A DNA stretch of 64,000 bases from Kangiella sp. HZ709 (GTDB lineage Bacteria; Pseudomonadota; Gammaproteobacteria; Enterobacterales; Kangiellaceae), in assembly GCF_009674675.1 (NCBI RefSeq), contig NZ_WKJC01000001.1:124001-188000 (forward strand), in the 5' to 3' direction. The translations under genes were made by a program, and so were the position numbers. Shown piece after piece: positions 35,445-46,582 of this stretch (position 1 is the first letter of the stretch; every line of letters starts with the position of its first letter). The notes under the pieces were generated by a model. That model saw nothing but the letters and a program-made list of their open reading frames with translations, was not told the DNA's origin and did no database searches.

Positions 35445-36323
35445 GTGAGAGTTATAGTTTTAGGGATTGTTATGCTTCTTGTCCCATCACCATCATTTGC
35501 TCAAGAGCTCAAAAGCCAAAAATCTAAGATGTTGGCCAAAGAGCTAAAAGAAACTATTAATGATGCAATCACAAGAATCATTAGGTATGAAAAGGAAATT
35601 TCGCCGGAAGCAAAAATTGAGTTTAACTTAATTCAAGACAATGAAGAAACTCAATCCTTTGGTTTGATTCTCAAGAAAGACAGCACAAGTGTCATCTTAG
35701 TAACTCCTGGTAGTAATGCTGAAAAATTTGGTATTAAATCTGGTGATGTGATTGATAGTTTTCGTGTCAATGGGCTTGATGTTGATTTAAGGAAACCTGT
35801 CTTATTCAAAAATGGAGATAGAATTAAAGCCACTCTGACGAGAGGGGCGACAAAAGTAGAAATCTCTGATTACTTTCAATTACCTCAGTTACCTGCCTGG
35901 GAGCTAACCCTAGTTGATACTATCAATATATCTGATGAACTGAGTCAGCCGAAGCCAGAGTATGCAGCGAATAGTTGTGGGCATATATCGACTTATTTTA
36001 GACCACCTCCGTCAAAATCAATCTACCCAGCATCAATAGATAGAGTAAATGAACAAAAACTGAGAACTGAAGACAGAATTATAAAAGTTAAACCAGGTAA
36101 GTATACTCTTATGATTAAAGAGTTAATCCCTTATCGTGAGACTGTACATATTAGAAGGTTTAATAAAGCTGAAAAACCTTTACAACTTGAGATTACAGTT
36201 GAACCTAATAAAGATTATTATATTGGTGCAAAGTTTGATATGGCTCAAAGGTATGCTAAAGCAGGTTCTGAATTTTGGCAGCCTGTGATTTGGAAAATTG
36301 CTGATAAAGACTGTGAATTTTGA
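35445..36323 (+). CDS. Exported PDZ-domain protein
   Basis: This 292-residue protein starts at GTG with an AAGGG ribosome site 7 bp upstream. It has a signal peptide (RVIVLGIVMLLVPSPSFAQ), a short helical region, then a PDZ domain at about residues 70-145 (FGLILKKDSTSVILVTPGSNAEKFGIKSGDVIDSFRVNG). The remaining half contains a PEGA-like segment near residues 215-270 (RIIKVKPGKYTLMIKELIP, LQLEITVEPNKDYYIGAKF). No protease catalytic residues are visible. As the third gene of the sigma/anti-sigma operon it may sense a periplasmic signal or modulate proteolysis; that is inference. Confidence 0.72.
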   Translation: MRVIVLGIVMLLVPSPSFAQELKSQKSKMLAKELKETINDAITRIIRYEKEISPEAKIEFNLIQDNEETQSFGLILKKDSTSVILVTPGSNAEKFGIKSGDVIDSFRVNGLDVDLRKPVLFKNGDRIKATLTRGATKVEISDYFQLPQLPAWELTLVDTINISDELSQPKPEYAANSCGHISTYFRPPPSKSIYPASIDRVNEQKLRTEDRIIKVKPGKYTLMIKELIPYRETVHIRRFNKAEKPLQLEITVEPNKDYYIGAKFDMAQRYAKAGSEFWQPVIWKIADKDCEF

Positions 36324-36326
36324 TTT

Positions 36327-37001
36327 ATGTATTCAAAGAAAACTTTTGATTTCTTAGAGCAACTCAAGCTAAACAACAATAGAGAATGGTTTAATGATAA
36401 TAAAGAAATATATGAAGACATCATCCGTACTCCTACTTTGCATTTGATCGAATCTTTTAAGCCTTACTTAAATAGCTTAACACCACAATTTGTTGCCATT
36501 CCCAAAAAGATTGGTGGCTCAATGATGCGACCTTATCGAGACACTCGTTTCTCAAAAGATAAAACGCCCTATAAAACTAATGTAGGTGTTCAATTTCGTC
36601 ATCAATTGGGAAAAAATGTTCATGCGCCAGGATACTATTTCCATATTAGCCCTGACGATTGCTTTATTGGAGCGGGTATTTGGCACCCAGAATCAAAAGC
36701 TTTACGAAATATTAGGGAGTTGATCGATCAAGCACCCGGTGCATGGAATAAAATAAAGAAAAATAAATTCCTGAGTAATGACTTTGAATTTGTTGGTAGT
36801 GTATTAACTAACCCACCAAGAGGTTACCCAAAGGATCATCCGAATATTGATGATCTAAAACGCAAAGATTTTATTGTGATAAAAAACGTTAAAAGAAAAG
36901 AACTTTATTCAAAAGACTTACCGCAGATCCTGCATAAAGAATATAAGAAAACAGAACCATTAATGCGCTTTTTATGCGAAGCACAAAACCTTAATTTCTA
37001 G
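36327..37001 (+). CDS. DUF2461-family protein
   Basis: This 224-residue protein belongs to the DUF2461 (TIGR02453) family. Typical stretches are TFDFLEQLKLNNNREWFNDN at the start, MRPYRDTRFSKDKTPYKTNVG near residue 70, GYYFHISPDDCFIGAGIWHPE and LKRPPRGY-like TNPPRGYPKDHP. The biochemical role of the family is not established. The start is 3 bp after the PDZ gene stop, so it may ride on the sigma operon. The 3' end converges with hflD, 13 bp away. Confidence 0.85.
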   Translation: MYSKKTFDFLEQLKLNNNREWFNDNKEIYEDIIRTPTLHLIESFKPYLNSLTPQFVAIPKKIGGSMMRPYRDTRFSKDKTPYKTNVGVQFRHQLGKNVHAPGYYFHISPDDCFIGAGIWHPESKALRNIRELIDQAPGAWNKIKKNKFLSNDFEFVGSVLTNPPRGYPKDHPNIDDLKRKDFIVIKNVKRKELYSKDLPQILHKEYKKTEPLMRFLCEAQNLNF

Positions 37002-37014
37002 TGACGTATTTCCT

Positions 37015-37647
37015 TTATTTAAGAAAATCTTTAGCGGTGTTAATGAGTTGGTTTTTATTAAATATAAAATGACGTTTCTTGCCGCCTACCTGACGCCATA
37101 ATACAGCACTTCTGATAGCACCCAATAATAAGGCTCTAATTAAATGTTGGTTATTAGACTGCTCTAAATATTTACTGTTGCCTGTAACCTGGATCTTGGT
37201 GGGTAAAGTCGAGATACTATCTTTATAAGTTCCAGCTAGCTGCTCAATAGTAGAAAAATGTATTTCTTCATCAGTATCTTTATAGTCTACTAAACGATTA
37301 GCTTGCGATATTCTACCAGCGATTAATTCTAATAGTTGTGGCTTGCTAGCTAGTTGCTTCTCTAAAGTAATAACATTAATCAAGTAACGCCCAAAGTCAG
37401 GCTCCGTTTTGCTACCGGAGAGTTGCGCAAGAATTGATTTAAAACCAGTATTTAAATTATTAATGTCACCGAAAATTGCTTCGGTAGACTCTGCTTCTAG
37501 TTTTAAAGATGCCTCGAATAAAGTCTGCATATCTTCTTTATTGGCCTGTCCATTGCGAGCGATAGATTGTACGCAGTCGATCGCTTGACAGACTCCGGCT
37601 AGCGCTATGGTAATTTCTTTAAAGTTATCGTTCGAGTTAAAAAACAT
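37015..37647 (-). CDS. hflD: HflD (high-frequency lysogenization) homolog
   Basis: This 210-residue helical protein corresponds to E. coli HflD, a peripheral membrane protein that binds phage lambda CII and has an unclear host role. ITIALAGVCQAIDCVQSIARNGQ near residue 12, LEAESTEAIFGDINNL and the C-terminal AIRSAVLWRQVGGKKRHFIFNK match family features. It lies 1 bp after mnmA, the conserved E. coli order. purB, which follows hflD in E. coli, is absent here. Confidence 0.9.
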   Translation of the reverse strand: MFFNSNDNFKEITIALAGVCQAIDCVQSIARNGQANKEDMQTLFEASLKLEAESTEAIFGDINNLNTGFKSILAQLSGSKTEPDFGRYLINVITLEKQLASKPQLLELIAGRISQANRLVDYKDTDEEIHFSTIEQLAGTYKDSISTLPTKIQVTGNSKYLEQSNNQHLIRALLLGAIRSAVLWRQVGGKKRHFIFNKNQLINTAKDFLK

Positions 37648-37648
37648 A

Positions 37649-38767
37649 TTAGATTCTATTTATTTGATCGATGATACCACCGCCAAGGCAAGTGTCATCT
37701 TGATAAAAAACTACAGATTGCCCCGGCGTTGCAGCACGCTCGGGTTGCGCAAACTCTACTAGCCATGAGTCATCGTCAATGCGACTGACTGTGCAAGCAA
37801 CATCTTCCTGTCGATAACGATTTTTTGCCGTACAACTGAAATTAGTATCTGGGGCTGTACCTGCGATCCAATCTAATTTCTTTGCTATTAAAGAGTTACT
37901 CATTAAAAGAGGGTGCTCATGGCCTTGTGCCACAATTAAAACATTTCTTTCTAAATCTTTATCTACACTAAACCAAGGGTCTTCACTGGCATTAGCAAGA
38001 CCACCAATCCCCAGCCCTTTTCTTTGGCCAAGAGTGTGATACATCAAACCATTATGTTTACCAATGACCTTGCCGTCTGGTGTTTCTATGTCTCCAGGTT
38101 GAGCAGGTAAATATTGCTGTAAAAAATCACTAAACTTTCTTTCACCAATGAAACAAATCCCTGTTGAATCTTTTTTCTTGGCAGTAATTAAATCTTGTTC
38201 TTCAGCTATTTTTCTTACATCAGGCTTATCAAGTTCGCCCACTGGAAATAACGTTTTACCTATCTTGTCATGGCTCACTGCATACAAGAAATAGGATTGG
38301 TCTTTATTGGGATCTAAGCCACGCATTAAAGTGGCTTTGCCATCTTTTTCTCCACGTCGAACATAGTGGCCCGTGGCAATATAATCTGCTCCTAGTAATT
38401 GCGCATAATCTAAAAAAGCTTTAAATTTTATTTCTTTATTACACATAATATCTGGATTGGGTGTTCGTCCAGCACGATATTCTTCTAAGAAATATTCAAA
38501 AACATTATCCCAGTATTCAGCAGCAAAATTGATCGTTTTAAGAGGAATATCTAGTTTGTCACAAACAGCTTGCGCGTCGGCTAGATCTTCTGCTGCGGTA
38601 CAATATTCGGTATCGTCATCTTCTTCCCAATTTTTCATAAACAAGCCAGTGACTTGATAGCCTTGTTTTTTCAATAAGTATGCTGAGACTGAAGAGTCAA
38701 CACCGCCTGACATGCCGACGATAACTTTAGTTTCAGAAGTTGGTTTTTTATGCTGTTGTTGGTTCAT
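37649..38767 (-). CDS. mnmA: tRNA-specific 2-thiouridylase
   Basis: MnmA thiolates uridine-34 of tRNA-Lys, -Glu and -Gln using sulfur from the IscS-Tus relay. The 372-residue protein has the ATP pyrophosphatase P-loop [16 protein letters not shown] near residue 18, the catalytic cysteine pair in [12 protein letters not shown] and [12 protein letters not shown], and the downstream [17 protein letters not shown]. The start overlaps the nudJ end by 4 bp and hflD begins 1 bp after the stop. Confidence 0.97.
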   Translation of the reverse strand: MNQQQHKKPTSETKVIVGMSGGVDSSVSAYLLKKQGYQVTGLFMKNWEEDDDTEYCTAAEDLADAQAVCDKLDIPLKTINFAAEYWDNVFEYFLEEYRAGRTPNPDIMCNKEIKFKAFLDYAQLLGADYIATGHYVRRGEKDGKATLMRGLDPNKDQSYFLYAVSHDKIGKTLFPVGELDKPDVRKIAEEQDLITAKKKDSTGICFIGERKFSDFLQQYLPAQPGDIETPDGKVIGKHNGLMYHTLGQRKGLGIGGLANASEDPWFSVDKDLERNVLIVAQGHEHPLLMSNSLIAKKLDWIAGTAPDTNFSCTAKNRYRQEDVACTVSRIDDDSWLVEFAQPERAATPGQSVVFYQDDTCLGGGIIDQINRI

Positions 38768-39276
38768 AATTGATAATTATTCAGGAAGCTAATTCCAGTC
38801 GATTGAAGAAGTTCTTCATTATTGCTGAAGGCCAAAGACTCTAATGGTGTTCTTTTGCCTAAGAGGTAATCTTTTAAACAGTCGACAATTAAACCACTTC
38901 TATGTTGTGGCAGAATATCTAGTATTTGTTCTTTGCTCATCCAATGGGCGGCAATAATATCGGCATCTTGAGGTTCAGGTTTCTTATCTCCAGAGATATA
39001 GCCTGTAAAGCAAAATCTCAAGTAGTAATGGTTATTCGCTGCTGGATTCAATAAATAGGTACCGACTAAAGCTGTTGGTTTAAAATCTAAACCAGTTTCT
39101 TCTGCAACTTCTCTAATAATAGCGTCTTTTATAGATTCATTTTCTTCTAAATGACCGGCAGGTTGATTGAAGACGATTTCGCCATTGGAAGCGTGTTCTT
39201 CTACCATTAAATACTTACCTTGATTTTCTCCACGGCCCTCAATAACAGCCGCTACAGTGACATGAACAGGTAACAT
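38764..39276 (-). CDS. nudJ: Nudix hydrolase (NudJ-like)
   Basis: This 170-residue Nudix protein has the full Nudix box in [25 protein letters not shown]-type sequence (Gly near residue 41, REVAEETG at 54-61). It occupies the E. coli nudJ (ymfB) position between rluE and mnmA, where the enzyme hydrolyses HMP-PP and nucleotide di/triphosphates. It overlaps mnmA by 4 bp. Gene order and motif support the name. Confidence 0.9.
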   Translation of the reverse strand: MLPVHVTVAAVIEGRGENQGKYLMVEEHASNGEIVFNQPAGHLEENESIKDAIIREVAEETGLDFKPTALVGTYLLNPAANNHYYLRFCFTGYISGDKKPEPQDADIIAAHWMSKEQILDILPQHRSGLIVDCLKDYLLGKRTPLESLAFSNNEELLQSTGISFLNNYQL

Positions 39277-39302
39277 ATATGAATTCTTATTGAATAGTGA
39301 CG

Positions 39303-39992
39303 CTATTTTAGCCTATTTGATCTTTTAGCTAAACCTTTAGCGAGCTTGTGTGAGCTATTCTTTTGTCCATTTCTAACTTTGCTTGGTAAACGCCTACGTT
39401 TACTGTTGTTTTCACTAGGCACATCCACTTCGATCGACTTATGTTCTCCAATTGTTAAATCATCCAAATGCCATTCGCCAATAGCAGCTCGAATAAGACG
39501 TAAGGTAGGAAAGCCGATGGCTGCCGTCATACGACGAACTTGTCTGTTTTTTCCTTCTTTAATTTTAATTTCTAACCAGCTTGTAGGAATGTTTTTACGT
39601 TCTCTAATTGGCGGATTCCTGGGCCAAACAGTAGGTGGGTCAATAACCTTAACTCTGGCTGGTTTAGTTATATAATCTTGAATTTCGACACCATGCCTTA
39701 AATCTTCTAAATCACTATTAAAAGGCACACCTTCAACTTGCACCCAGTAGGTTTTTTCCATTTTATTTTTTGGGTTAGCGATCTGGTGTTGCAGCAGGCC
39801 GTTATCGGTCAATAGCAGCAAACCCTCTGAGTCTTTATCCAAGCGACCGGCAGCATACACATTCGGTATTTTAACGAAATCAGCAAGGGTAGAATCACCA
39901 TCCTCGCCAGTAAACTGACAAAGCGTATTAAAGGGCTTATTGAACAGTATTAACTGTGCTGTTTGAGACCTATTAGAGTTATTTCTGCTCAA
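39303..39992 (-). CDS. rluE: 23S rRNA pseudouridine(2457) synthase
   Basis: This 229-residue RsuA/RluE-type pseudouridine synthase has no S4 domain. The catalytic Asp is in AGRLDKDSEGLLLLTDNG near residue 56; KMEKTYWVQVEG and EGKNRQVRRMTAAIGFPTLRLIR are the other family signatures. A basic, Lys/Arg-rich tail follows. It heads the rluE-nudJ-mnmA-hflD operon and is divergent from icd, as in E. coli. Confidence 0.92.
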   Translation of the reverse strand: MSRNNSNRSQTAQLILFNKPFNTLCQFTGEDGDSTLADFVKIPNVYAAGRLDKDSEGLLLLTDNGLLQHQIANPKNKMEKTYWVQVEGVPFNSDLEDLRHGVEIQDYITKPARVKVIDPPTVWPRNPPIRERKNIPTSWLEIKIKEGKNRQVRRMTAAIGFPTLRLIRAAIGEWHLDDLTIGEHKSIEVDVPSENNSKRRRLPSKVRNGQKNSSHKLAKGLAKRSNRLK

Positions 39993-40094
39993 GTTTTAGA
40001 CAGGTGCATATGTGTTGGGCTCATTGTAACTCTATTTTCAAAATTTTACAGGCTTGATAGGTCGGTTAGCGGTGCAGATGGCATCATTTTGACG

Positions 40095-40107
40095 TATAAT
40101 GCGCGCC
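40095..40107 (+). promoter_or_regulatory. -10 box and GC discriminator of icd
   Basis: A perfect TATAAT (40095-40100) is followed by GCGCGCC, the same 7-base discriminator as in the tRNA promoter at 10459-10465. The -35 region is weak. The leader to the ATG would be about 67 nt. Confidence 0.6.
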
Positions 40108-40170
40108 ATTAAATCACTTGGATTTGTCAAAACCGTCATATCCAACTTCAAGAAGCAGAACACAGGATAA

Positions 40171-42390
<2,220 letters not shown>

Positions 42391-42407
42391 GATTATTTAT
42401 CTTGTTC

Positions 42408-42433
42408 AAAAGGCACCTTAGGGTGCCTTTTTT
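42408..42433 (+). terminator. Terminator of icd
   Basis: GGCACC / GGTGCC stem flanked by A4 and T6 runs, 17 bp after the icd stop. Confidence 0.92.
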
Positions 42434-42502
42434 GTACATGGTTTTTCTTCATTCCCGCGCATGCGGTAATCTTGTTGAGATTGAGCTTTGCTCACCTAAA
42501 TA

Positions 42503-43035
42503 TTAAGGGACAATTATCGCGGATTCTAAACTTCGACTGTTATCAGCCCAAAACTTCAAAGCTCTTCTTGAGCTTTCTTTGTCAAACTGATTACCTCTAA
42601 GAGAAATATAATTTAAGAAATTAATAATAGAGTTTCTTTGCGCAAAATTTATCTTTTTATATTTATTGAAAGTAAAGCCTTTGAAAGAAAGGTTTGTTTC
42701 TAATGGGTCTAAATGGAAGATCACAGAAGTGGTTATAATATCTACTGATAAGTCTAAATGCTTAATTGAATATCTCATATAGGCGGGAAGATAATATAGA
42801 AACTCACCAGATTCCATATGTGCTAGAACACATTCACTTATTTTTAATCCTTTATCAGTTAACTCTGTCCAGTGTTTATCTGTTCGGTTGACTTTGGCTA
42901 GAAATCACTCTTCATCGGTAATTTCTCCAGCCATACCTTTTTCATATGTTAGAACAAATTGTGCTAGTGATGTTTCTGGCTTAGTGACGCCCCAAAAGTT
43001 TTTTCTATCTGTTTTATTACTTCAGCAGCATACAT
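42503..43035 (-). pseudogene. Broken DUF6714-family gene (frameshift plus nonsense codon)
   Basis: The only long open piece is the last 104 codons (42503-42817), but its product begins in mid-domain with MESGEFLYYLPAYMRYSIKHL. Reading further upstream in the same frame gives GLKISECVLAH, DKHWTELTDK and ITDEE before a TGA at 42905-42907, where a Trp (TGG) would be natural. Before that stop the frame continues with KPETSLAQFVLTYEKGMAGE up to about 42991. There a one-base shift joins it to MYAAEVIKQIEKTF, starting at ATG 43035. Together the pieces make one protein of about 177 residues with the YYLPAYM block typical, as I recall it, of DUF6714. The function of that family is unknown. Confidence 0.72.
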
Positions 43036-43120
43036 ATTTTAAATTTATAGCTTTTATTTGTATAGATTAAGTTTTCATTATATCTTGAGGCTCATTAATA
43101 ACAATATTCAATCTACTTTG

Positions 43121-44134
43121 ATGAAAGCAATTGATTTAAGAAGCGATACAGTAACGCAACCCACTGAGGGTATGCGCAAGGTAATGGCTGCGGCGGCGGT
43201 TGGTGATGATGTTTTTCAAGACGATCCGACGGTTAAGAAGCTTGAAGATAAATTGGCGGAGATGTCGGGTAAGGCGGATGCTTTGTTTGTTCCGTCGGGA
43301 ACCATGTCGAATCTGGTGGCTTTATTAAGTCATTGTCAGCGCGGTGAAGAGTACATTGTAGGGCAGGGTTACCATACCTATTTGTATGAAGCGGGTGGGG
43401 CGCCGGTTTTGGGAAGCGTTATTCCGCAAACTTTGCCTGTAGAAAAAGACGGTACCTTAGATTTAGATAAGGTGGCATCAGTGATTAAAGTAGATGATGT
43501 GCATTTTGCACGTTCAAAACTCTTGTGCCTTGAAAATACCCATAACGGTAAAGTGATTTCTTTGGAGTATATGCAAAAGGCTTATGACTTTGCCAAGTCA
43601 AAAGGTTTGTCAGTTCATTTAGATGGTGCGCGTGCTTTTAACGCCATTACTGAATTAAACTGTGAGTTAAGCGACTTAGCGCAACACGCAGATTCAGTGT
43701 CTATTTGTTTATCTAAAGGTTTGGGCGCGCCAGTGGGTTCTGTGTTATGCGCTGATAAAGAAATTATTCAATGGGCACGTCGTTGGCGAAAAATGGTTGG
43801 CGGTGGAATGCGTCAATCAGGCGTCTTAGCCGCTGCTGGAATTTACGCACTTGATGAGCATGTGCAAAGATTAGCGATTGATCATGCCAACGCTAAAGTG
43901 TTAGCGGAGCGTTTACTAGGTATTCCTCAACTGTCGATTAATAAAGATTTAGTGCAAACCAATATGCTGTTTGTGAAAACGGATATGGAAACTGCAACCA
44001 GCCTTGCAAATCATTTAAAGCAGCACAATATTATTATTATTCCATCGGAAACTATGCGCTGGGTTATGCACTTAGATGTCAGCAGTTCTGATGTAAAGTT
44101 TGTGTCTGAAAAAGTGAAGGAGTTTTTTGCATGA
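43121..44134 (+). CDS. ltaE: Low-specificity L-threonine aldolase
   Basis: This 337-residue PLP enzyme cleaves L-threonine or L-allo-threonine to glycine and acetaldehyde. I chose ATG 43121, giving MKAIDLRSDTVTQPTEGMR, the exact family start; the longer frame from 43058 adds 21 unrelated residues. Landmarks are GDDVFQDDPTVKKLE, FVPSGTMSNLVALLSHC, HLDGARAFNA and the PLP-lysine in SICLSKGLGAPVGSVL near residue 200. The gene downstream overlaps its end by 4 bp. Confidence 0.95.
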   Translation: MKAIDLRSDTVTQPTEGMRKVMAAAAVGDDVFQDDPTVKKLEDKLAEMSGKADALFVPSGTMSNLVALLSHCQRGEEYIVGQGYHTYLYEAGGAPVLGSVIPQTLPVEKDGTLDLDKVASVIKVDDVHFARSKLLCLENTHNGKVISLEYMQKAYDFAKSKGLSVHLDGARAFNAITELNCELSDLAQHADSVSICLSKGLGAPVGSVLCADKEIIQWARRWRKMVGGGMRQSGVLAAAGIYALDEHVQRLAIDHANAKVLAERLLGIPQLSINKDLVQTNMLFVKTDMETATSLANHLKQHNIIIIPSETMRWVMHLDVSSSDVKFVSEKVKEFFA

Positions 44135-44520
44135 TTGTTTATTTTGCTGGCTTGTTAGTAGTAGGCTTAATCTTTATGTATTTATCCAATAAACGCGCTA
44201 GCCCGGACTTTAAGCAAAATGAATTAACCGGCGTTAGAACTGTAGAAACTCTTGCTGATGAAGACATTTGGCGTAAAGTTAATTTGCGCGCGGCCTTATA
44301 TTACAAGCATTGCGGCTTAAGTTTTATCGCTCTGGCATTTGCCTCATTAGTTTTTGCGCGAGGTATTCTTGCTTTGTTAGTTTTTGTAGCTGCGGTAATT
44401 TTTATTGTGATTTTAATGTGGCGCCATGAGTATTTAAAGGAATATGCCAAAGAGCTCTATGCTGAAAAATATCCTGAAGCAATTGAAGATGATAAAAATA
44501 ATTCTGAAGATGAAGAATAA
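44131..44520 (+). CDS. Small membrane protein, SdpI-like relative
   Basis: This 129-residue protein has about three transmembrane helices: IVYFAGLLVVGLIFMYL, then two in CGLSFIALAFASLVFARGILALLVFVAAVIFIVILMW. A soluble segment between them reads ELTGVRTVETLADEDIWRKVNLRAALYY, which recalls the GxRTPxTLxNxxIWxxxN motif of SdpI proteins. A very acidic tail (EDDKNNSEDEE) ends it. It overlaps ltaE by 4 bp. The relation to the true SdpI gene 50 bp downstream suggests an ancient duplication; that is inference. Confidence 0.68.
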   Translation: MIVYFAGLLVVGLIFMYLSNKRASPDFKQNELTGVRTVETLADEDIWRKVNLRAALYYKHCGLSFIALAFASLVFARGILALLVFVAAVIFIVILMWRHEYLKEYAKELYAEKYPEAIEDDKNNSEDEE

Positions 44521-44570
44521 TTAGGGAATAAAAGCCTGACTTTATCGTTAAGTCTATAAAGGAGGCTGTT

Positions 44571-44912
44571 ATGCAAAACATTATTACTTTATCGTTTATC
44601 GCTTTTTCAGTGTTGTTAATCTTGTTGTCTTTGCCATTAATGTTTAACAAAATAAAACCAAACTGGTGGTACGGTTTTAGAACTCCCGCCAGCTTGAACA
44701 ACCCTGAAATTTGGTATTCCGTTAATCAAACCGCCGCCAAGCAAAGTATCGTGCTTGGTATTTTAATGATAATTGTGTCATTAGGCCTTTATTCCATGGG
44801 TGACATGACGGTGGATGCTTCGTTAATTATTAATTCGTTAGTAGCCACAACTGGCTTGTTGGTCATCGCTATTAAGGGAGTGGCGACCATCAGAAAGCTT
44901 TCGAGCAAATAA
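44571..44912 (+). CDS. SdpI-family membrane protein
   Basis: This 113-residue membrane protein carries the SdpI signature PNWWYGFRTPASLNNPEIWYSVNQTAAKQS near residue 30, with three or so hydrophobic helices (LSFIAFSVLLILLSLPLMF, IVLGILMIIVSLGLYSMG, LIINSLVATTGLLVIAIKG). In Bacillus, SdpI protects against the SdpC toxin; stand-alone proteobacterial members have no known role. A GGAGG ribosome site supports the start. A terminator follows. Confidence 0.85.
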   Translation: MQNIITLSFIAFSVLLILLSLPLMFNKIKPNWWYGFRTPASLNNPEIWYSVNQTAAKQSIVLGILMIIVSLGLYSMGDMTVDASLIINSLVATTGLLVIAIKGVATIRKLSSK

Positions 44913-44916
44913 TGTT

Positions 44917-44951
44917 AACCGACTAGAAATGCTAGTCGGTTTTCTTTTTTA
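44917..44951 (+). terminator. Terminator after the SdpI-family gene
   Basis: AACCGACTAG pairs with CTAGTCGGTT over a 5-nt loop, then a T-rich tract. It lies 4 bp after the stop. Confidence 0.9.
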
Positions 44952-44963
44952 TACGCCTATTAA

Positions 44964-45914
44964 TTAGTCTTCAAATTCAGCAATAGTTTGTCTTTGTCTG
45001 TTGACTATTAATTGGGTTACATCGGGTCTTGAATAATGGCCGGTAACGTCAATTAAGGAGCGCTCTTTTCGTACCTCATGGTGATCAATCTCTACAATGA
45101 AAATACCTTCTTTGCCAACTTGCGGTTCCAACAACCACTCGCCATTTGGCTTCGCAACACATGAAGCGCCGTTGGCCATTGAATCGGGCATTAAATCAAT
45201 TATCTTATCGTAAAAAGGTAAATCTTTTGGTATCTGTTCTTTGATTAAAAATCCTGAAACCGATACAGCATAGCTTCGTGATTCCTTGGCTACAAAACGA
45301 GTAATATCATGTGTGTTGTGATCGCCACCTGGCCAAACTGCCACGTGTAAATCTTCGCCTTGAGCGTATAAAGAAGTTCTGGCTAAAGGTAGCCAGTTTT
45401 CCCAACAGTTAAGTCCGCCAAGGGTAAATGCCTCTAGAGCGTGAGTTCTTAAGCCATGCCCATCGCCATTAGACCAAACTAGACGTTCCTCATAGGTTGG
45501 AACTAGCTTACGGTGGTTTGAGCCTATAGCACCGTTTTTATCAATATAAATAAGCGAACAATAAAGACTATGGCCTGAGCGGTCATGGGCTCGTTCGATA
45601 ATTCCTAAATAACAGGCAATGTTATGATGTTTACAAGCGGCTTGAATGCTACTTAGATCACCAGCTTTGATGTTAACGGCTTGAGAAGAATAGTAGGCAA
45701 ACAGAGACTTTTGAAAGTCATCATTGAATTTTGCGCCACCAGTATTTTCCACCCAAAAAGGGTAGCCAGGTAATAAAGACTCTCCAAAACAAACCAGATC
45801 TGAGCTTTTTTCCGCAGCCTGCTTGATTGAGTCTATTACTTTATCGATAGTGGCTTCTTTGTTTAGCCACACTGGTGCTATTTGCGCTAATGCTACCGTT
45901 ATTTTCTCATTCAT
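44964..45914 (-). CDS. Nitrilase
   Basis: This 316-residue carbon-nitrogen hydrolase is of the nitrilase branch. The catalytic triad is present: Glu in CFGESLLPGYPFW near residue 44, Lys in NHRKLVPTYEERLVWSNGDG near residue 133, and Cys in LGGLNCWENWLPLARTSLY near residue 169. WENW after the Cys and the GYPFW block mark true nitrilases (nitrile to acid plus ammonia) or cyanide-type hydrolases rather than amidases. The gene begins 4 bp after fabR, so both are in one transcript and under FabR autoregulation. The natural substrate is unknown. Confidence 0.88.
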   Translation of the reverse strand: MNEKITVALAQIAPVWLNKEATIDKVIDSIKQAAEKSSDLVCFGESLLPGYPFWVENTGGAKFNDDFQKSLFAYYSSQAVNIKAGDLSSIQAACKHHNIACYLGIIERAHDRSGHSLYCSLIYIDKNGAIGSNHRKLVPTYEERLVWSNGDGHGLRTHALEAFTLGGLNCWENWLPLARTSLYAQGEDLHVAVWPGGDHNTHDITRFVAKESRSYAVSVSGFLIKEQIPKDLPFYDKIIDLMPDSMANGASCVAKPNGEWLLEPQVGKEGIFIVEIDHHEVRKERSLIDVTGHYSRPDVTQLIVNRQRQTIAEFED

Positions 45915-45918
45915 GGAT

Positions 45919-46536
45919 TTATCCTTTGCTTTGGTTTTGATACAAGGCTACAGCCCCTACTGCAATAAATTGGAGTTGTTTTTTGAGTCGTTGTTGCAGT
46001 TCGTTTTGTTTTTGTTTTGATAAATCCAGTGCATCAGCACCAGAGTTAAAAACTAAGGTAACTAAACCTTCTGCTAAGGGGTAGGCATGTTCTTGTGTAT
46101 AACTATTTTCGGCAATGAGATAATCTGTCAGTTCATCTTTAAAGTGATTAATTTCTCGCGCTACCGCATCTCTAAAAGCTGGTGAAGTGCCTGAGCGCTC
46201 CCTGAGTAGTAATCTAAAAATATTCGGATTCTTCTGCACAAACTCCATAAAGGTATCAACGGATGTATTGATGACACTGCCTTTCTTTTCAATACGTTTC
46301 CGGGCTTTGCGCATTAATTGACGAAGGGTGACACCACATTCATCAACTAAAGTTAGTCCTAATTCCTCCATATCCGCAAAATGCCGGTAAAAAGAGGTTG
46401 GAGCAATACCAGCTTCTCGAGCAACTTCACGCAAGCTTAAGTTGCTAAAGCCGTGTTCAGCAGTTAGTTGAGTAAGCGCCGCATCAATGATTGCCTGCCG
46501 CGTTTTTTCTTTTTGTAAAGCTCGTGTTTCTGCCAT
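45919..46536 (-). CDS. fabR: FabR, TetR-family repressor of unsaturated fatty acid genes
   Basis: This TetR-type regulator senses the saturated/unsaturated acyl-CoA balance and represses unsaturation genes. I start at ATG 46536 (205 residues, [16 protein letters not shown]), which matches E. coli FabR and has GGGGA 5 bp upstream; the longer frame to 46575 adds 13 residues without a site. The helix-turn-helix reads [21 protein letters not shown] near residue 32 and is nearly identical to Fab[23 protein letters not shown] is also FabR-specific. It is divergent from a desaturase gene across two matching operators. Confidence 0.93.
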   Translation of the reverse strand: MAETRALQKEKTRQAIIDAALTQLTAEHGFSNLSLREVAREAGIAPTSFYRHFADMEELGLTLVDECGVTLRQLMRKARKRIEKKGSVINTSVDTFMEFVQKNPNIFRLLLRERSGTSPAFRDAVAREINHFKDELTDYLIAENSYTQEHAYPLAEGLVTLVFNSGADALDLSKQKQNELQQRLKKQLQFIAVGAVALYQNQSKG

Positions 46537-46582
46537 AATCATCCCCGGTTGATTCTTGAACAGTATAAAAAACAATTAGTTA

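Noticed and set aside
42503-42817. 104-residue frame as a complete gene
   Set aside because: It starts in mid-domain; the N-terminal part is recoverable upstream across a stop and a frameshift, so I treat it as part of a pseudogene.
44402-44701. 99-residue minus-strand frame across the two SdpI-like genes
   Set aside because: It runs antisense to two well-supported membrane protein genes and has no ribosome site.
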